41,735 nt of DNA from an uncultured Collinsella sp. (lineage in GTDB: Bacteria; Actinomycetota; Coriobacteriia; Coriobacteriales; Coriobacteriaceae), in contig UQIS01000021.1 of the NCBI GenBank assembly GCA_900541245.1, positions 1-41,735 of the forward strand, written 5' to 3'. The notes under the pieces are model-generated. The model did no database searches, was not told the DNA's origin, and worked only from the letters and a program-made list of their open reading frames with translations. Made by a program: the position numbers and the translations under genes. Below, one piece after another: positions 8,337 to 16,998 of the stretch. The number at the start of each line of letters is the position of its first letter. Position 1 is the first letter of the stretch.

Positions 8337-9563
8337 ATGAGCAAGGAAAAAGTCGTTCTCGCATATTCCGGTGGTCTTGATACATCCGTATGTGTCAAGT
8401 GGCTCCAAGACGAGAAGAATCTCGATGTCGTTTGCGTCTGCGGCAACGTGGGCCAGGAGGAGACCGGCCTGGATGCCAAGAAGCAGAAGGCGCTCGACCT
8501 GGGCGTTCTTGATTGCCAGGTGCTCGACCTGCGCGACGAGTTCTCCGATGAGTTCCTGACTAAGGCCATCGCCGCAAATTCCATGTACGAGAACAAGTAT
8601 CCGCTGCTCTCCGCCCTGTCTCGCCCGCTGCTCGCCAAGAAGCTTGTCGAGGTCGCTCACGAGTTTGGCGCGACCTACGTCGCCCACGGCTGCACCGGCA
8701 AGGGTAACGACCAGGTCCGCTTCGAGGCTGCCGTCAAGGCCCTCGACCCCGAGCTTAAGGTTATCGCTCCGGTTCGCGAGTGGGATCTGAAGTGCCGTCC
8801 CGACGAGGTCGCCTACGCTCACGCCCATAACGTGCCGGTTCCCGAGGGTGCCAACGACAACCCCTATTCCATCGACGACAACCTGTGGGGTCGTGCCATT
8901 GAGTGCGGCCACCTGGAGGACCCCTGGAATGAGCCGCTCGACGACGCCTGGGTTATGACCAAGAATCCCGAGGACACGCCCGACACCCCGACGTATACCG
9001 AGATTGAGTTTGAGGTCGGCAAGCCCGTCGCCGTCGACGGCAAGAAGATGAAGCTCTCCGAGATCGTCATCGCGCTCAATAAGATTGCGGGCGACAACGG
9101 CTTTGGCCGTCTCGACCTGGTCGAGGATCGTCTGGTGGGCCTCAAGAGCCGCGAGTGCTATGAGGTTCCCGGCGCCCTGACGCTCATTACCGCCCATAAG
9201 GCACTCGAGGACATTTGCGTTGAGGGCGACCTGCTCAAGACTAAGATTAAGCTCGAGCAGGATTGGGCCACCGCCGTGTACAACGGCCAGTGGTACAGCC
9301 CACTCAAAAACGCGCTCGACGCCTTTATGGCCGACACCCAGAAGTTCGTGACCGGCACCGTCCGTCTGAAGTTCTTTAAGGGCAACTGCCATGTCGTCGG
9401 CCGCAAGAGCCCCTTCAGCCTCTACGACTACGGTCTGGCCACCTACGACCGCGACACCACGTTTGACGAGAAGGCTAGCGCTGGCTTTATCGAGATCGAT
9501 ACGTTGTCGCTCAAGACGTGGGCTAAGGTCCAGGGTCCCAGCTCTGCTGCCGCCCAGGCTTAA
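8337..9563 (+). CDS. argG: Argininosuccinate synthase
   Basis: A 408-residue ArgG that joins citrulline and aspartate with ATP to give argininosuccinate. The N-terminal PP-loop AYSGGLDTS (9-17) is complete, followed by AHGCTGKGNDQVRFE, the citrulline/aspartate-binding stretch, and ENPFSID-like DNPYSIDDNLWGRAIE. Length and order match class I ArgG. The ATG at 8337 follows GAAAGGAAA; the frame is open upstream but without a better start. argH is about 520 bases downstream, separated by a strong hairpin, a 56-codon ORF and its own promoter-like motif. Regulation through the upstream Arg-rich leader is likely. Confidence 0.98.
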   Translation: MSKEKVVLAYSGGLDTSVCVKWLQDEKNLDVVCVCGNVGQEETGLDAKKQKALDLGVLDCQVLDLRDEFSDEFLTKAIAANSMYENKYPLLSALSRPLLAKKLVEVAHEFGATYVAHGCTGKGNDQVRFEAAVKALDPELKVIAPVREWDLKCRPDEVAYAHAHNVPVPEGANDNPYSIDDNLWGRAIECGHLEDPWNEPLDDAWVMTKNPEDTPDTPTYTEIEFEVGKPVAVDGKKMKLSEIVIALNKIAGDNGFGRLDLVEDRLVGLKSRECYEVPGALTLITAHKALEDICVEGDLLKTKIKLEQDWATAVYNGQWYSPLKNALDAFMADTQKFVTGTVRLKFFKGNCHVVGRKSPFSLYDYGLATYDRDTTFDEKASAGFIEIDTLSLKTWAKVQGPSSAAAQA

Positions 9564-9716
9564 GCCTCCCTTTCCTTGGTATTCGCGCGGCCCATCCGCG
9601 TGATACATAACGGGCGCACGGGGTCCCTACCTTTCGTTATGCTTGCTGACACTTCTTAACATTGGTGGCCCCTACGTTCCGCCCGCGTATTTGATGCCGC
9701 GTCTGCGGCTGAGTCC

Positions 9717-9748
9717 GAGCCCCGCCGGGGTTATCCGGCGGGGCTCCT
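9717..9748 (+). terminator. Terminator after argG
   Basis: GAGCCCCGCCGG / CCGGCGGGGCTC, a perfect 12-bp stem with loop GGTTAT, followed by CTTCTATC. It is the only strong hairpin in the 233-base stretch between argG and the next small ORF. Confidence 0.8.
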
Positions 9749-9796
9749 TCTATCAATTTGGCGGCTCTGCGCCTATATATATGAGGAGTATCCATT

Positions 9797-9967
9797 ATGT
9801 TCCATGCTATCGCGCATGCTTTACTTGCCCTCGTGCCCGAGTTCGATGCTGCAAAGGTCGAGGACGTCCCTATGAGCCTGAAGGCCTGGATCGATGATTC
9901 GCAGGGCAACATCCGGAGGGAGACGTTGGGCGCCAAGTGCATGGTGCGTCACTTCTTTGCAAATTAG
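9797..9967 (+). CDS. Small hypothetical protein (56 aa)
   Basis: Encodes MFHAIAHALLALVPEFDAAK, then VEDVPMSLKAWIDDSQGNIRR and an ending in CMVRHFFAN. A clear GAGGAG lies 7 bases before the ATG, and the frame shows third-position G/C preference in its middle. No domain is recognised; the N-terminal half could form an amphipathic helix. It sits between argG and argH, after the argG terminator and before a separate promoter-like motif for argH, so it is probably transcribed alone. It may be a real short gene or a decayed remnant. Confidence 0.45.
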   Translation: MFHAIAHALLALVPEFDAAKVEDVPMSLKAWIDDSQGNIRRETLGAKCMVRHFFAN

Positions 9968-10085
9968 CTACATGGCCCAGCGCACGGCAGGGAGTGTGTA
10001 AAACTAGCGGTTGAAAAATCGCTTTAGCGACAGGGCGCATTGCTTTGGGCGCTTGTTTTGGTATTTGATGAAAGGGGACGGTTCC

Positions 10086-11516
10086 ATGGCTCTTTGGGGC
10101 GGTCGTTTTGAGGCGGGCGTGGCCGAGGTCACGCAGGAGTTTGGCGCGTCGCTGCCGGTCGACAAACATCTCTATAAGCAGGATATCGCCGGATCTAAGG
10201 CACATGCCAAGATGCTGGCGGCCCAGGGCATTATCAGCGCCGAGGACGAGCAGGCGATTGCCGAGGGTCTGACCGCAATCGAACAGGATATCGATGCCGG
10301 CAACTTCACCTTCGATATCAACGACGAGGACATTCATATGTCCATCGAGAGCGAGCTGACGCGTCGCATCGGCGAGGCTGGTAAGCGCCTGCATACCGGG
10401 CGTTCGCGCAACGACCAGGTGGCGACCGATACGCGCCTGGGCGTCAAGGCGCTGGCCAAGGAGCTCATGGAGGCCAATCTTGAACTGCGCCATGTGCTGG
10501 TGGATGCGGCCAAAAAGTATGACAAGGTGATTCTGCCGGGCTACACGCACATGCAGCATGCTCAGCCCGTGCTGCTGTCGCATCATCTGCTGGCGTATTC
10601 CTGGATGTTCGCGCGCGACTTTACACGCCTGCGGGCCGCCTTTGATGCTGCCGACAACTGCCCGCTGGGCGCTGCCGCGCTTGCCGGTACGAGCTATCCG
10701 CTCGATCGTCAGATGACGGCCGCCGAACTTGGCTTTGCGGGCGTGATCCCCAACTCGCTCGATGCGGTTTCCGACCGTGATTTCCTCCTCGACCTGCATT
10801 ACGCCGGCTCCGTCATGGCGATGCACTTGTCGCGTCTTTCCGAGGAGATCGTGCTGTGGTCGAGCTCCGAATTTGGCTTTATCACGCTTTCCGACTCCTA
10901 CTCCACTGGCTCGTCCATCATGCCGCAGAAGAAGAACCCCGATTTTGCCGAGCTTATCCGCGGCAAGAGCGGCCGAGTCTATGGCAACCTGGTGCAGCTG
11001 CTCGTGACCATGAAGGGCCTGCCGCTCGCTTATAACAAGGACTTGCAGGAAGACAAGGAGGGCGCTCTCGATACTGCCCATACGCTCATGCAGTGCCTGT
11101 CCGTTATGGCCGGTATGATTTCGACCTGGACCGTCAACGAGGATGCCATGGCGCGCGAGTGTGGTGTGGGGCACCTTGCCGCCACCGATGTTGCCGATTA
11201 CCTGGCCAAGCGTGGCCTGCCGTTCCGTGAGGCGCATGCCGTGGTGGGCCATCTGGTCCTGATGTGTGAGAAGCGCGGCTGCAATCTTGAGGACCTGCCG
11301 TTTGAGGTGTTCCAGGAGGCAAGCCCGCTCTTTGAGCGTGATATTACCGAGGCGCTCGACATCCCGTCGATTGTCGCCGCCCGCACGACCGAGGGCGGTA
11401 CCGCCCCTGCCGCCGTTGCCGTGCAGCTGCAGCGTGCCGAGGCACAGCTCGTGGCCGACGAGGGCGTGTTTGGATCGCTGACCAAGGTCGTCGAGATGGG
11501 CCACGGGGCAAAGTAA
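10086..11516 (+). CDS. argH: Argininosuccinate lyase
   Basis: A 476-residue ArgH that splits argininosuccinate into arginine and fumarate, the last step of arginine synthesis. Typical stretches are MALWGGRFEAG at the N-terminus, HTGRSRNDQVATD, GYTHMQHAQPV and the fumarase/aspartase-family signature GSSIMPQKKNP from residue 275, which holds the catalytic serine. The ATG at 10086 gives the standard start; the preceding AAAGGGGACGGTTCC provides the ribosome site. An ATG 18 bases upstream is in frame but gives an unusual N-terminus. It reads on from argG's direction but has its own upstream promoter-like motif at 9986. Confidence 0.98.
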   Translation: MALWGGRFEAGVAEVTQEFGASLPVDKHLYKQDIAGSKAHAKMLAAQGIISAEDEQAIAEGLTAIEQDIDAGNFTFDINDEDIHMSIESELTRRIGEAGKRLHTGRSRNDQVATDTRLGVKALAKELMEANLELRHVLVDAAKKYDKVILPGYTHMQHAQPVLLSHHLLAYSWMFARDFTRLRAAFDAADNCPLGAAALAGTSYPLDRQMTAAELGFAGVIPNSLDAVSDRDFLLDLHYAGSVMAMHLSRLSEEIVLWSSSEFGFITLSDSYSTGSSIMPQKKNPDFAELIRGKSGRVYGNLVQLLVTMKGLPLAYNKDLQEDKEGALDTAHTLMQCLSVMAGMISTWTVNEDAMARECGVGHLAATDVADYLAKRGLPFREAHAVVGHLVLMCEKRGCNLEDLPFEVFQEASPLFERDITEALDIPSIVAARTTEGGTAPAAVAVQLQRAEAQLVADEGVFGSLTKVVEMGHGAK

Positions 11517-11568
11517 GGTTTTAGTTGAAGCGGTTTTGGCCATTTATTGATAAATCGTTTTTGCTTTT

Positions 11569-11603
11569 ACGGGCGTCTGCTGTTGCGGGCGCCCGTATTT
11601 TGT
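11569..11603 (+). terminator. Terminator after argH
   Basis: ACGGGCG (11569-11575) / CGCCCGT (11590-11596) with a 14-base loop, followed by ATTTTGTT. A normal intrinsic terminator. Confidence 0.75.
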
Positions 11604-11901
11604 TGCTATGGGTGAGGGGCTTGTCGAGAACTTCTGTAGGACCTTTGGGCAGGTTGTGAAGGGGGTACGTTCACGGGCGGCAACCGACCGTCCGCTCGGT
11701 TCGATGCGGTTGATGTGCGGTCGGATGGTACTCTAATCGGGCTTCAAAACAGAAGTGACACAAATGGAACGTTTTAATAAATTGTAACGTTTCAAAAAAC
11801 AGCTTTCTGTTTAACTGCAGCTAAAACTCTGTTACGATGCAGTCCAGGCGGGTGCCGGAATGGGACTTGGGCACGCGCGAACCTACTTGAAAGGCTACCT
11901 T
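11604..11901 (+). promoter_or_regulatory. ndk upstream region with candidate promoter
   Basis: No gene is seen in this stretch. A near-palindrome GGAACGTTTT...GTAACGTTTC lies around 11766-11793. TTAACT (11811-11816) and TACGAT (11833-11838), 16 apart, are a weak promoter candidate giving a 5' UTR of about 55 bases. Confidence 0.35.
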
Positions 11902-12306
11902 ATGGCTATCGAGAAGACCTTCATCATGATTAAGCCCGACGCCGTGCGTGACCGTAAGATCGGCGAGATCGTTGCTCGCATCGAGCGCAGCGGCCTTGTC
12001 ATCGAGCGCATGGAGATGACCACGCTCGAGCGCGCTACCGTCGAGGAGCACTACGCCCATCTGGCCGACAAGCCCTTCTTTGGCGGTCTCTGCGACTTTA
12101 TGACGAGCGGTCCGGTTGTCAAGATGGTCGTTTCCGGTCTCTCCGCTGTCTCCAAGATGCGCACCCTTATGGGCGCTACCAACCCGCTTGATGCTGCTCC
12201 CGGCACCATTCGCGGCGACTTCGCTGTCGATGTCAACGCTAACGTGATCCACGGCTCCGACTGCCTGGAGAACGCCGAGATCGAGATCAAGCGCTTCTTT
12301 GGCTAA
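11902..12306 (+). CDS. ndk: Nucleoside diphosphate kinase
   Basis: A 134-residue Ndk that balances NTP pools by phosphotransfer through a phosphohistidine. EKTFIMIKPDAV opens the protein, LMGATNPLDAAPGTIRGDFAVD follows, and the active-site histidine is His117 in NVIHGSDCLENAEIEI, at the canonical position. The ATG follows GAAAGG. It is a single gene closed by the hairpin at 12345. Confidence 0.97.
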   Translation: MAIEKTFIMIKPDAVRDRKIGEIVARIERSGLVIERMEMTTLERATVEEHYAHLADKPFFGGLCDFMTSGPVVKMVVSGLSAVSKMRTLMGATNPLDAAPGTIRGDFAVDVNANVIHGSDCLENAEIEIKRFFG

Positions 12307-12344
12307 ACCGGCTTTGACTCCTTAAAGCTGTTAGCGTGTGGCTT

Positions 12345-12374
12345 GGGCGCCGCGGAATTCCATCCGCGGCGCCC
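12345..12374 (+). terminator. Terminator after ndk
   Basis: Perfect 11-bp stem GGGCGCCGCGG / CCGCGGCGCCC with an 8-base loop, followed by TTTATATT. Confidence 0.85.
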
Positions 12375-12384
12375 TTTATATTCC

Positions 12385-12417
12385 AGTAGATTTCTGGTTA
12401 ACGCCTAGAAATCTACT
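12385..12417. repeat. 11-bp inverted repeat AGTAGATTTCT
   Basis: Perfect arms 12385-12395 and 12407-12417 with an 11-base loop, wedged between the ndk terminator and the rpiB-side hairpin. Its function is unknown; it is not needed for either terminator. Confidence 0.6.
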
Positions 12418-12464
12418 AACGCCAGCCCCCGTCCGGATGTGTGTTCCGGGCGGGGGCTGGCGTT
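12418..12464 (-). terminator. Hairpin after rpiB (convergent intergenic region)
   Basis: AACGCCAGCCCCCG-t-CCGG (12418-12436) pairs with CCGG-g-CGGGGGCTGGCGTT (12446-12464), a stem of about 19 bp. It lies just past the rpiB stop on the minus strand and probably serves as its terminator. Confidence 0.65.
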
Positions 12465-12485
12465 AGCGTATGGCTTTGCAGATCT

Positions 12486-12953
12486 TTAGGCCTCGTCGAC
12501 GACCTTGAGACCGCGCGTGTGGTCGATCTCGTTGAGGAGATTGACGCGACGCTCGTGGCGGCCGCCCTCAAACTCGGCGTCGAGCCACTCGTCGACGATC
12601 ATCTTGGCGAGCTCAGAGCCCACGACGCGGGCGCCAAAGGCGAGCACGTTGGTATTGTTGTGCATGCGCGAGAGCTTGGCGCTGAAGGGTTCGGAGCACA
12701 CGACGGCGCGTACACCCTCGACCTTGTTGGCAGCCAGGCTAATTCCGACACCGGTGCCACAGATGAGGATGCCCAGGTCGACGTCGCCGTTGGCAACGGC
12801 CTTACCCACCTTGTAGCCGGCGATGGGGTAGTCAAAGCTCTCGGAGGTGTCGGTGCCAAAGTTCACGACCTCGCAGCCGCGCTCCTTTAGGTGCTCGGAG
12901 ATGATGTTCTTGAGCTCGACGGCGGCGTGGTCGTTGCCGATACCGATCTTCAT
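12486..12953 (-). CDS. rpiB: Ribose-5-phosphate isomerase B (RpiB/LacAB family)
   Basis: A 155-residue sugar-phosphate isomerase interconverting ribose 5-phosphate and ribulose 5-phosphate. MKIGIGNDHAAVELK supplies the phosphate and Asp/His region, LGILICGTGVGISLAANK carries the catalytic cysteine, and MHNNTNVLAFGARVVG the conserved His-Asn pair. The length is standard. The ATG follows GAGAGGAA. LacAB and some allose-phosphate isomerases share this fold, but the CGTG cysteine and the absence of a partner subunit favour RpiB. Confidence 0.93.
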   Translation of the reverse strand: MKIGIGNDHAAVELKNIISEHLKERGCEVVNFGTDTSESFDYPIAGYKVGKAVANGDVDLGILICGTGVGISLAANKVEGVRAVVCSEPFSAKLSRMHNNTNVLAFGARVVGSELAKMIVDEWLDAEFEGGRHERRVNLLNEIDHTRGLKVVDEA

Positions 12954-13035
12954 GGATGGTTCCTCTCTGGTCTGTGCGGCGAGATTGCTAAAGGTTTTAC
13001 CGCGTTCGACTGCATGATAGCGCGACTTTTGCGTA

Positions 13036-13053
13036 AACGCTCGGGCGTTTTTT
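13036..13053 (+). terminator. Short GC hairpin with T-run
   Basis: ACGC-tcgg-GCGT followed by TTTTTGG in the 271-base region between rpiB and the desulfidase gene. It is too short for confidence and has no gene upstream on this strand; it might attenuate a transcript leading to the desulfidase gene. Confidence 0.25.
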
Positions 13054-13224
13054 GGTCAAACGCTTTAGTTTGCAGCAAGACTATCTTTTCATGAATGAAT
13101 GCTGTCAGATTGCGCTTGAACGCCGTCCGCCGGAACCATGGTTGCGGTTTTTGATGCATTGTTATCAAATAAAAGAGCTAACTCTTTTTGAGAGCCCAGT
13201 CCGTTATACAAGTAGGAGATACCT

Positions 13225-14544
13225 ATGCCTGCCGATTCCCTTCGTGATACCGCGTTTTGCGATGTTTTGAACCGCGAGCTTGTCTGTGCGCTCGGCTGCA
13301 CCGAGCCTATTGCCGTTGCCTATGCAGCGGCGCTGGCGAGCCAGACGCTCGGTTGCGAACCCGATCATATGGATGTCGCCTGCTCGGGCAACATCATCAA
13401 GAACGTTAAGAGCGTGACCGTGCCCAATTCGGGCGGTATGCACGGTATTGAGGCGGCGGCCGTGCTGGGTGCCGTGGGCGGCGACGCCAAGAGCGCGCTT
13501 GAGGTGCTCGAGAGCGTTGACGATAAAGACCGTGCTCGTGTGGCCGAGCTCCTCGCCGATGCCGGTTACTGCGATGTGTCGCTTGTCGAGGGTGTGCCCA
13601 ACCTCTACATCAAGGTGACTGCCACGGCCGGAGGCCATACCGCGGTCGTCGAGATTACCGATCACCACACCAACGTCACGTGCCATACGCTCGACGGTAT
13701 TCCGGTTTGCGGCAAGTCGGCGGGGGAGTGTGCCGCCTGCGCCGAGCGCGTCGTGGCCGAGCGTGCGGCAGATAACGCCGACACGCCCATGTCGATTGAG
13801 TCCATCATCGACTTTATCGAGGACGGCGACATTGAGGACGCCCGCGCTGCCGTCGAGCGTCAGATTGAGCTGAATGGCGCAATCAGTGCCGAGGGCCTTG
13901 CGCACGCTTGGGGCGCCGAGGTGGGCCGTACGCTGCTGGGTGCTCGTGCCGATGACGTCGCCTGCCGTGCCCGTGCCCGTGCGGCCGCCGGGTCCGACGC
14001 CCGCATGAACGGCTGCGCGCTGCCAGTCGCCATTGTGTGCGGCTCAGGCAATCAGGGCATTACCTGCGCATTGCCCGTCATGGAGTATGCCGAGTACCTG
14101 CGCTGCGACCACGAGCGCCTGGTGCGCGCCGTGATGCTGTCAGATCTTATCGCCGTGCATATCAAGAGCTATATTGGTGCGCTCTCGGCGTTTTGCGGCG
14201 CTATTTGCGCCGCGTGCGGCGCCGGTGCTGCGATTACCTGGCTGTGCGGTGGCACGCGCGAGCAGATTGGCGCGACGGTCTCGAATACGCTTGGCAACGT
14301 GGGCGGCATCGTGTGCGACGGCGCCAAGGCGAGCTGTGCCGCCAAGATTTCGGCTGGCGTCGATGCGGCGATTCTGGGCCACGATATGGCCATGCAAGGC
14401 CGCGGCTTCCGCGCCGGCGAGGGCCTGATCCAAGATACCGTTGAGCAGACGATCGCCAGTATGGGCTACGTAGGCCGCGTGGGCATGAAGGACACCGACG
14501 TCGAGATCCTCAACATCATGATCGGCAAAACCCAGGTTTGTTAG
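13225..14544 (+). CDS. cyuA: L-cysteine desulfidase family protein (CyuA/YhaM, UPF0597)
   Basis: A 439-residue member of the iron-sulfur L-cysteine desulfidase/serine-dehydratase-alpha-like family, which breaks cysteine into pyruvate, ammonia and sulfide. The family start LGCTEPIAVAYAAALA (Cys25) is present, followed by SGNIIKNVKSVTVPNSGGMHGIEAA, CGSGNQGITCALPV and SNTLGNVGGIVCDGAKASCAAKISAG, whose cysteines are likely cluster ligands. The ATG follows TAGGAGATACCT. It is a monocistronic-looking gene ending in a 12-bp hairpin. As an anaerobe's cysteine-degrading enzyme it may detoxify cysteine or supply sulfide; which one cannot be read here. Confidence 0.9.
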   Translation: MPADSLRDTAFCDVLNRELVCALGCTEPIAVAYAAALASQTLGCEPDHMDVACSGNIIKNVKSVTVPNSGGMHGIEAAAVLGAVGGDAKSALEVLESVDDKDRARVAELLADAGYCDVSLVEGVPNLYIKVTATAGGHTAVVEITDHHTNVTCHTLDGIPVCGKSAGECAACAERVVAERAADNADTPMSIESIIDFIEDGDIEDARAAVERQIELNGAISAEGLAHAWGAEVGRTLLGARADDVACRARARAAAGSDARMNGCALPVAIVCGSGNQGITCALPVMEYAEYLRCDHERLVRAVMLSDLIAVHIKSYIGALSAFCGAICAACGAGAAITWLCGGTREQIGATVSNTLGNVGGIVCDGAKASCAAKISAGVDAAILGHDMAMQGRGFRAGEGLIQDTVEQTIASMGYVGRVGMKDTDVEILNIMIGKTQVC

Positions 14545-14571
14545 TTACGCGGTTTTACCAAACCGCGTAAC
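14544..14571 (+). terminator. Hairpin at the cyuA stop codon
   Basis: Perfect 12-bp stem GTTACGCGGTTT / AAACCGCGTAAC with loop TACC, beginning at the last base of the stop codon. No T-run follows, so it may protect the 3' end rather than terminate. Confidence 0.55.
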
Positions 14572-14588
14572 GGCTCGACGCTGCAAAC

Positions 14589-14678
14589 GCCCCTAAGCGG
14601 CAATCTGCCTTTCAATTGTCGGGCATGGCCAGAAGGCCTATGCCCTCCTCTTTCAAGGCACATTGCTCGCTTAGGGGC
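14589..14678. repeat. Structured long-hairpin element, copy 1
   Basis: An outer stem GCCCCTAAGCG / CGCTTAGGGGC (14589-14599 with 14668-14678, 11 bp perfect) is followed by GCAAT-c-TGCCTT / AAGGCA-c-ATTGC, an asymmetric internal loop (TCAATTGTC opposite CTCCTCTTTC), and an apical stem GGGCATGGCC / GGCC-t-ATGCCC with loop AGAA. It sits between the convergent cyuA and HAD genes. Internal-loop words match copies 2-4 while the stems differ in sequence. Confidence 0.8.
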
Positions 14679-14733
14679 ATTTTCGCTGACTTATGCTCAA
14701 CCTGCGGCGTTATTTTGTTTGGAGCGAGGGGTC

Positions 14734-15492
14734 CTATGACAGTTCGTCGGCTATTTGGTGCTCGTAGAAGGCCTCGATTACGGCGTTGAAGTTGCGGGCG
14801 AAGTCTTCCATGGTTCCGCACCAGGTGGCTCGGCTGGGCTTGCCTTGGCCCACAAAGGCGGTTTGGATGCCGCAATCGGGGGACGGGAAGTCGCGTTTGG
14901 GATCGTTGCCCACCATAAGGACCTCGTGCGGTTCGAGCCCCATCACCTGAAGCTGCTCTAGATAGTAGGTGGCATCGGGCTTGCAGCGGGTGGTGTTTCC
15001 CATGTGCGTGACGAGCTCAAAGGGAGCGTCGGCCAGGTCGCCCCAACCCATGCGGCACTCGATGGCCCCCTGGGGAAAGCTGGGGTTGGTAAAGAGCGCG
15101 CAACGCAGCCCTGCGTCCTGTACGGCCTGGAGCGCGGCGTGTGCGCCCGGCATGGCGTGGGCGTTAATGACATCGTCGTTCTTGTACGGAAGAACTTCGC
15201 GGTCATAGTAGGTAAACGCCTCGTAGATGAGGGGATCGGAGAGGCGGATTCCGCATCGGCGCTCGACCTCTTCTTGGTAAAACTCAAGATTGGTTCGGTT
15301 GTCCGTGCCGCTTCGGCGATTGGCGTTGAGGTCGACCAGGATGGTGCCGAGGCGTGCCATCGTGCCACCGCGGCTGCGGCGCCCGATATCCGCGAGCATC
15401 GAAGAGACATCCTTAAAATAGCGAAGGATGAACGCGTTGAGGTTGATGCTAAGAAGCGTCTCGTCCATATCGAAAACGACTGCTTTGAGCAC
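14734..15492 (-). CDS. HAD-family hydrolase
   Basis: A 252-residue HAD-superfamily phosphatase with a helical cap. Motif I is VVFDMDETLL (Asp8, Asp10), motif II CALFTNPSFP with Thr, the Lys of motif III is probably in the TRCKPDATYYLEQL stretch, and motif IV is MVGNDPKRDFPSPDCGIQTAFVG, all typical of phosphoglycolate-phosphatase-like enzymes. The start is GTG (15492-15490) preceded by GAAAGG. It is divergent from rpsA. The substrate is unknown. Confidence 0.9.
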   Translation of the reverse strand: MLKAVVFDMDETLLSINLNAFILRYFKDVSSMLADIGRRSRGGTMARLGTILVDLNANRRSGTDNRTNLEFYQEEVERRCGIRLSDPLIYEAFTYYDREVLPYKNDDVINAHAMPGAHAALQAVQDAGLRCALFTNPSFPQGAIECRMGWGDLADAPFELVTHMGNTTRCKPDATYYLEQLQVMGLEPHEVLMVGNDPKRDFPSPDCGIQTAFVGQGKPSRATWCGTMEDFARNFNAVIEAFYEHQIADELS

Positions 15493-15807
15493 GCGGGCAC
15501 CTTTCTCGTAAATTTAATCTAGAGTCGTTGGCTCCGGATACTTTACCCCAAAGCCGAATGCCTGGCTGGTTATCGTCAAGTTGTGGAGACGTGTGTTCAT
15601 AAGATTACGAAAAAGTCTCCACACGAGTAAAAAATCGCAGTTCACGCTTGAAATCGAACTCATTTCCCCGTAACCTATACGAACGTGATTGCATAAGCGT
15701 CACATTAGTATCTGTCGGCTCCCGAGTGTTCCTAAACGTTGTGTGCTTGTCGCACCCTTCTGTAGGTCCTAGCAATCGGGGCCCCGTAGTTCGAAAGGGG
15801 TCCACCT
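15493..15807 (+). promoter_or_regulatory. rpsA upstream region with candidate promoter and hairpin
   Basis: No gene is seen in these 315 bases. A TGTGGAGAC / GTCTCCACA inverted repeat (9 bp) lies around 15583-15625. TTGAAA (about 15650) with TAACCT 17 bases later is a promoter candidate, leaving a 5' UTR of more than 100 bases, long enough for the autogenous control usual for S1, though no S1 target can be pointed out. Confidence 0.35.
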
Positions 15808-16974
15808 TTGAGTGAGATTCAGAACTCGTCCATTTTCTCTCTTGACGATGTCAACGAGGAGGAGATGAACAACCTCATCGACGGTACGATTACCGACTTT
15901 GATGAGGGCGATCTCGTTAACGGCACTGTCGTTAAGATCGAGCATGACGAGGTGCTCGTTGACATCGGATTCAAGTCCGAGGGCGTTATCCCGGTCCGCG
16001 AGCTGTCCATCCGCAAGGACGCTAACCCTGCAGACATCGTTGCACTCGGTGATCCCATCGAGGCTCTGGTTCTCCAGAAGGAGGACAAGGACGGTCGTCT
16101 GGTCCTGTCCAAGAAGCGCGCCGAGTACGAGCGTGCTTGGAACCGCATCGAGGAGAAGTTCAACTCCGGCGAGAACGTCGAGGGCGAGGTTATCGAGGTT
16201 GTCAAGGGCGGCCTGATCCTCGACATCGGCCTGCGTGGCTTCCTGCCCGCTTCCCTCGTCGACCTCCGTCGTGTCAAGGACCTCACCTCCTACATGGGCA
16301 CCCGCATCGAGGCTCGCGTCATCGAGATGGACCGCAACCGCAACAACGTCGTCCTCTCCCGTCGCGTCGTGCTCGAGGAGTCCCGTAAGGCCGAGCGCTC
16401 CGAGATCCTGTCCAAGCTCAAGTCTGGCATGCGTCTCCAGGGCACCGTTTCTTCCATCGTCGACTTCGGCGCCTTCGTCGACCTCGGCGGTATCGACGGC
16501 CTCATCCACATTTCCGAGCTCTCCTGGAACCACGTCAACCATCCTTCCGAGGTTGTCAAGATCGGCCAGGAGGTCGAGGTCGAGGTTCTCGACGTCGATC
16601 TCAACCGCGAGCGCATCTCCCTGGGTCTCAAGCAGACCACCGAGGATCCGTGGCGTGCACTGGTCAAGAAGTACCCCGTCGGCGCTATCGTCGAGGGCAC
16701 TGTGACCAAGCTTGTCCCGTTCGGCGCTTTCGTCGACCTGGGCGAGGGCATCGAGGGCCTGGTGCACATTTCCGAGATGGCCAACAAGCACGTCGATCAG
16801 CCTTCTCAGGTCACCCACGTGGGCGACAAGGTTCAGGTCAAGGTCATGGAGATCGACCTCGACCGTCGTCGTATCTCCCTGTCCATGAAGTCCGCTGCTG
16901 AGACTCTGGGCGTCGAGATCGAGGTTACCCCGCTTCCTTCCGAGAAGAAGGACGAGGAGACCGACGCCGAGTAA
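15808..16974 (+). CDS. rpsA: 30S ribosomal protein S1
   Basis: A 388-residue S1 with four S1/OB-fold repeats, beginning near residues 34 (GDLVNGTVVKIEHDEVLVDIG), 119 (GENVEGEVIEVVKGGLILDIG), 207 (GMRLQGTVSSIVDFGAFVDLG) and 292 (GAIVEGTVTKLVPFGAFVDLG). It binds mRNA at the 30S platform and helps translation start. Actinobacterial S1 proteins usually have four repeats, so it is full length. The start is TTG (15808), preceded by GAAAGGGG at 7-base spacing. Codon use is strongly biased, as expected for high expression. It ends in a good terminator. Confidence 0.97.
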   Translation: MSEIQNSSIFSLDDVNEEEMNNLIDGTITDFDEGDLVNGTVVKIEHDEVLVDIGFKSEGVIPVRELSIRKDANPADIVALGDPIEALVLQKEDKDGRLVLSKKRAEYERAWNRIEEKFNSGENVEGEVIEVVKGGLILDIGLRGFLPASLVDLRRVKDLTSYMGTRIEARVIEMDRNRNNVVLSRRVVLEESRKAERSEILSKLKSGMRLQGTVSSIVDFGAFVDLGGIDGLIHISELSWNHVNHPSEVVKIGQEVEVEVLDVDLNRERISLGLKQTTEDPWRALVKKYPVGAIVEGTVTKLVPFGAFVDLGEGIEGLVHISEMANKHVDQPSQVTHVGDKVQVKVMEIDLDRRRISLSMKSAAETLGVEIEVTPLPSEKKDEETDAE

Positions 16975-16998
16975 ATCGGTTTGACGATCACTTGTTTT

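Noticed and set aside
10069..10085. AAAGGGGACGGTTCC before argH as a REP-like half site
   Set aside because: Only one half is present, no opposing arm was found nearby, and the stretch serves as the argH ribosome-binding region.
9870..11543. A 557-codon minus-strand frame across argH
   Set aside because: Mirror of a high-GC coding gene. The plus strand encodes a complete argininosuccinate lyase with its signature, and the minus frame has no ribosome site or recognisable domain.
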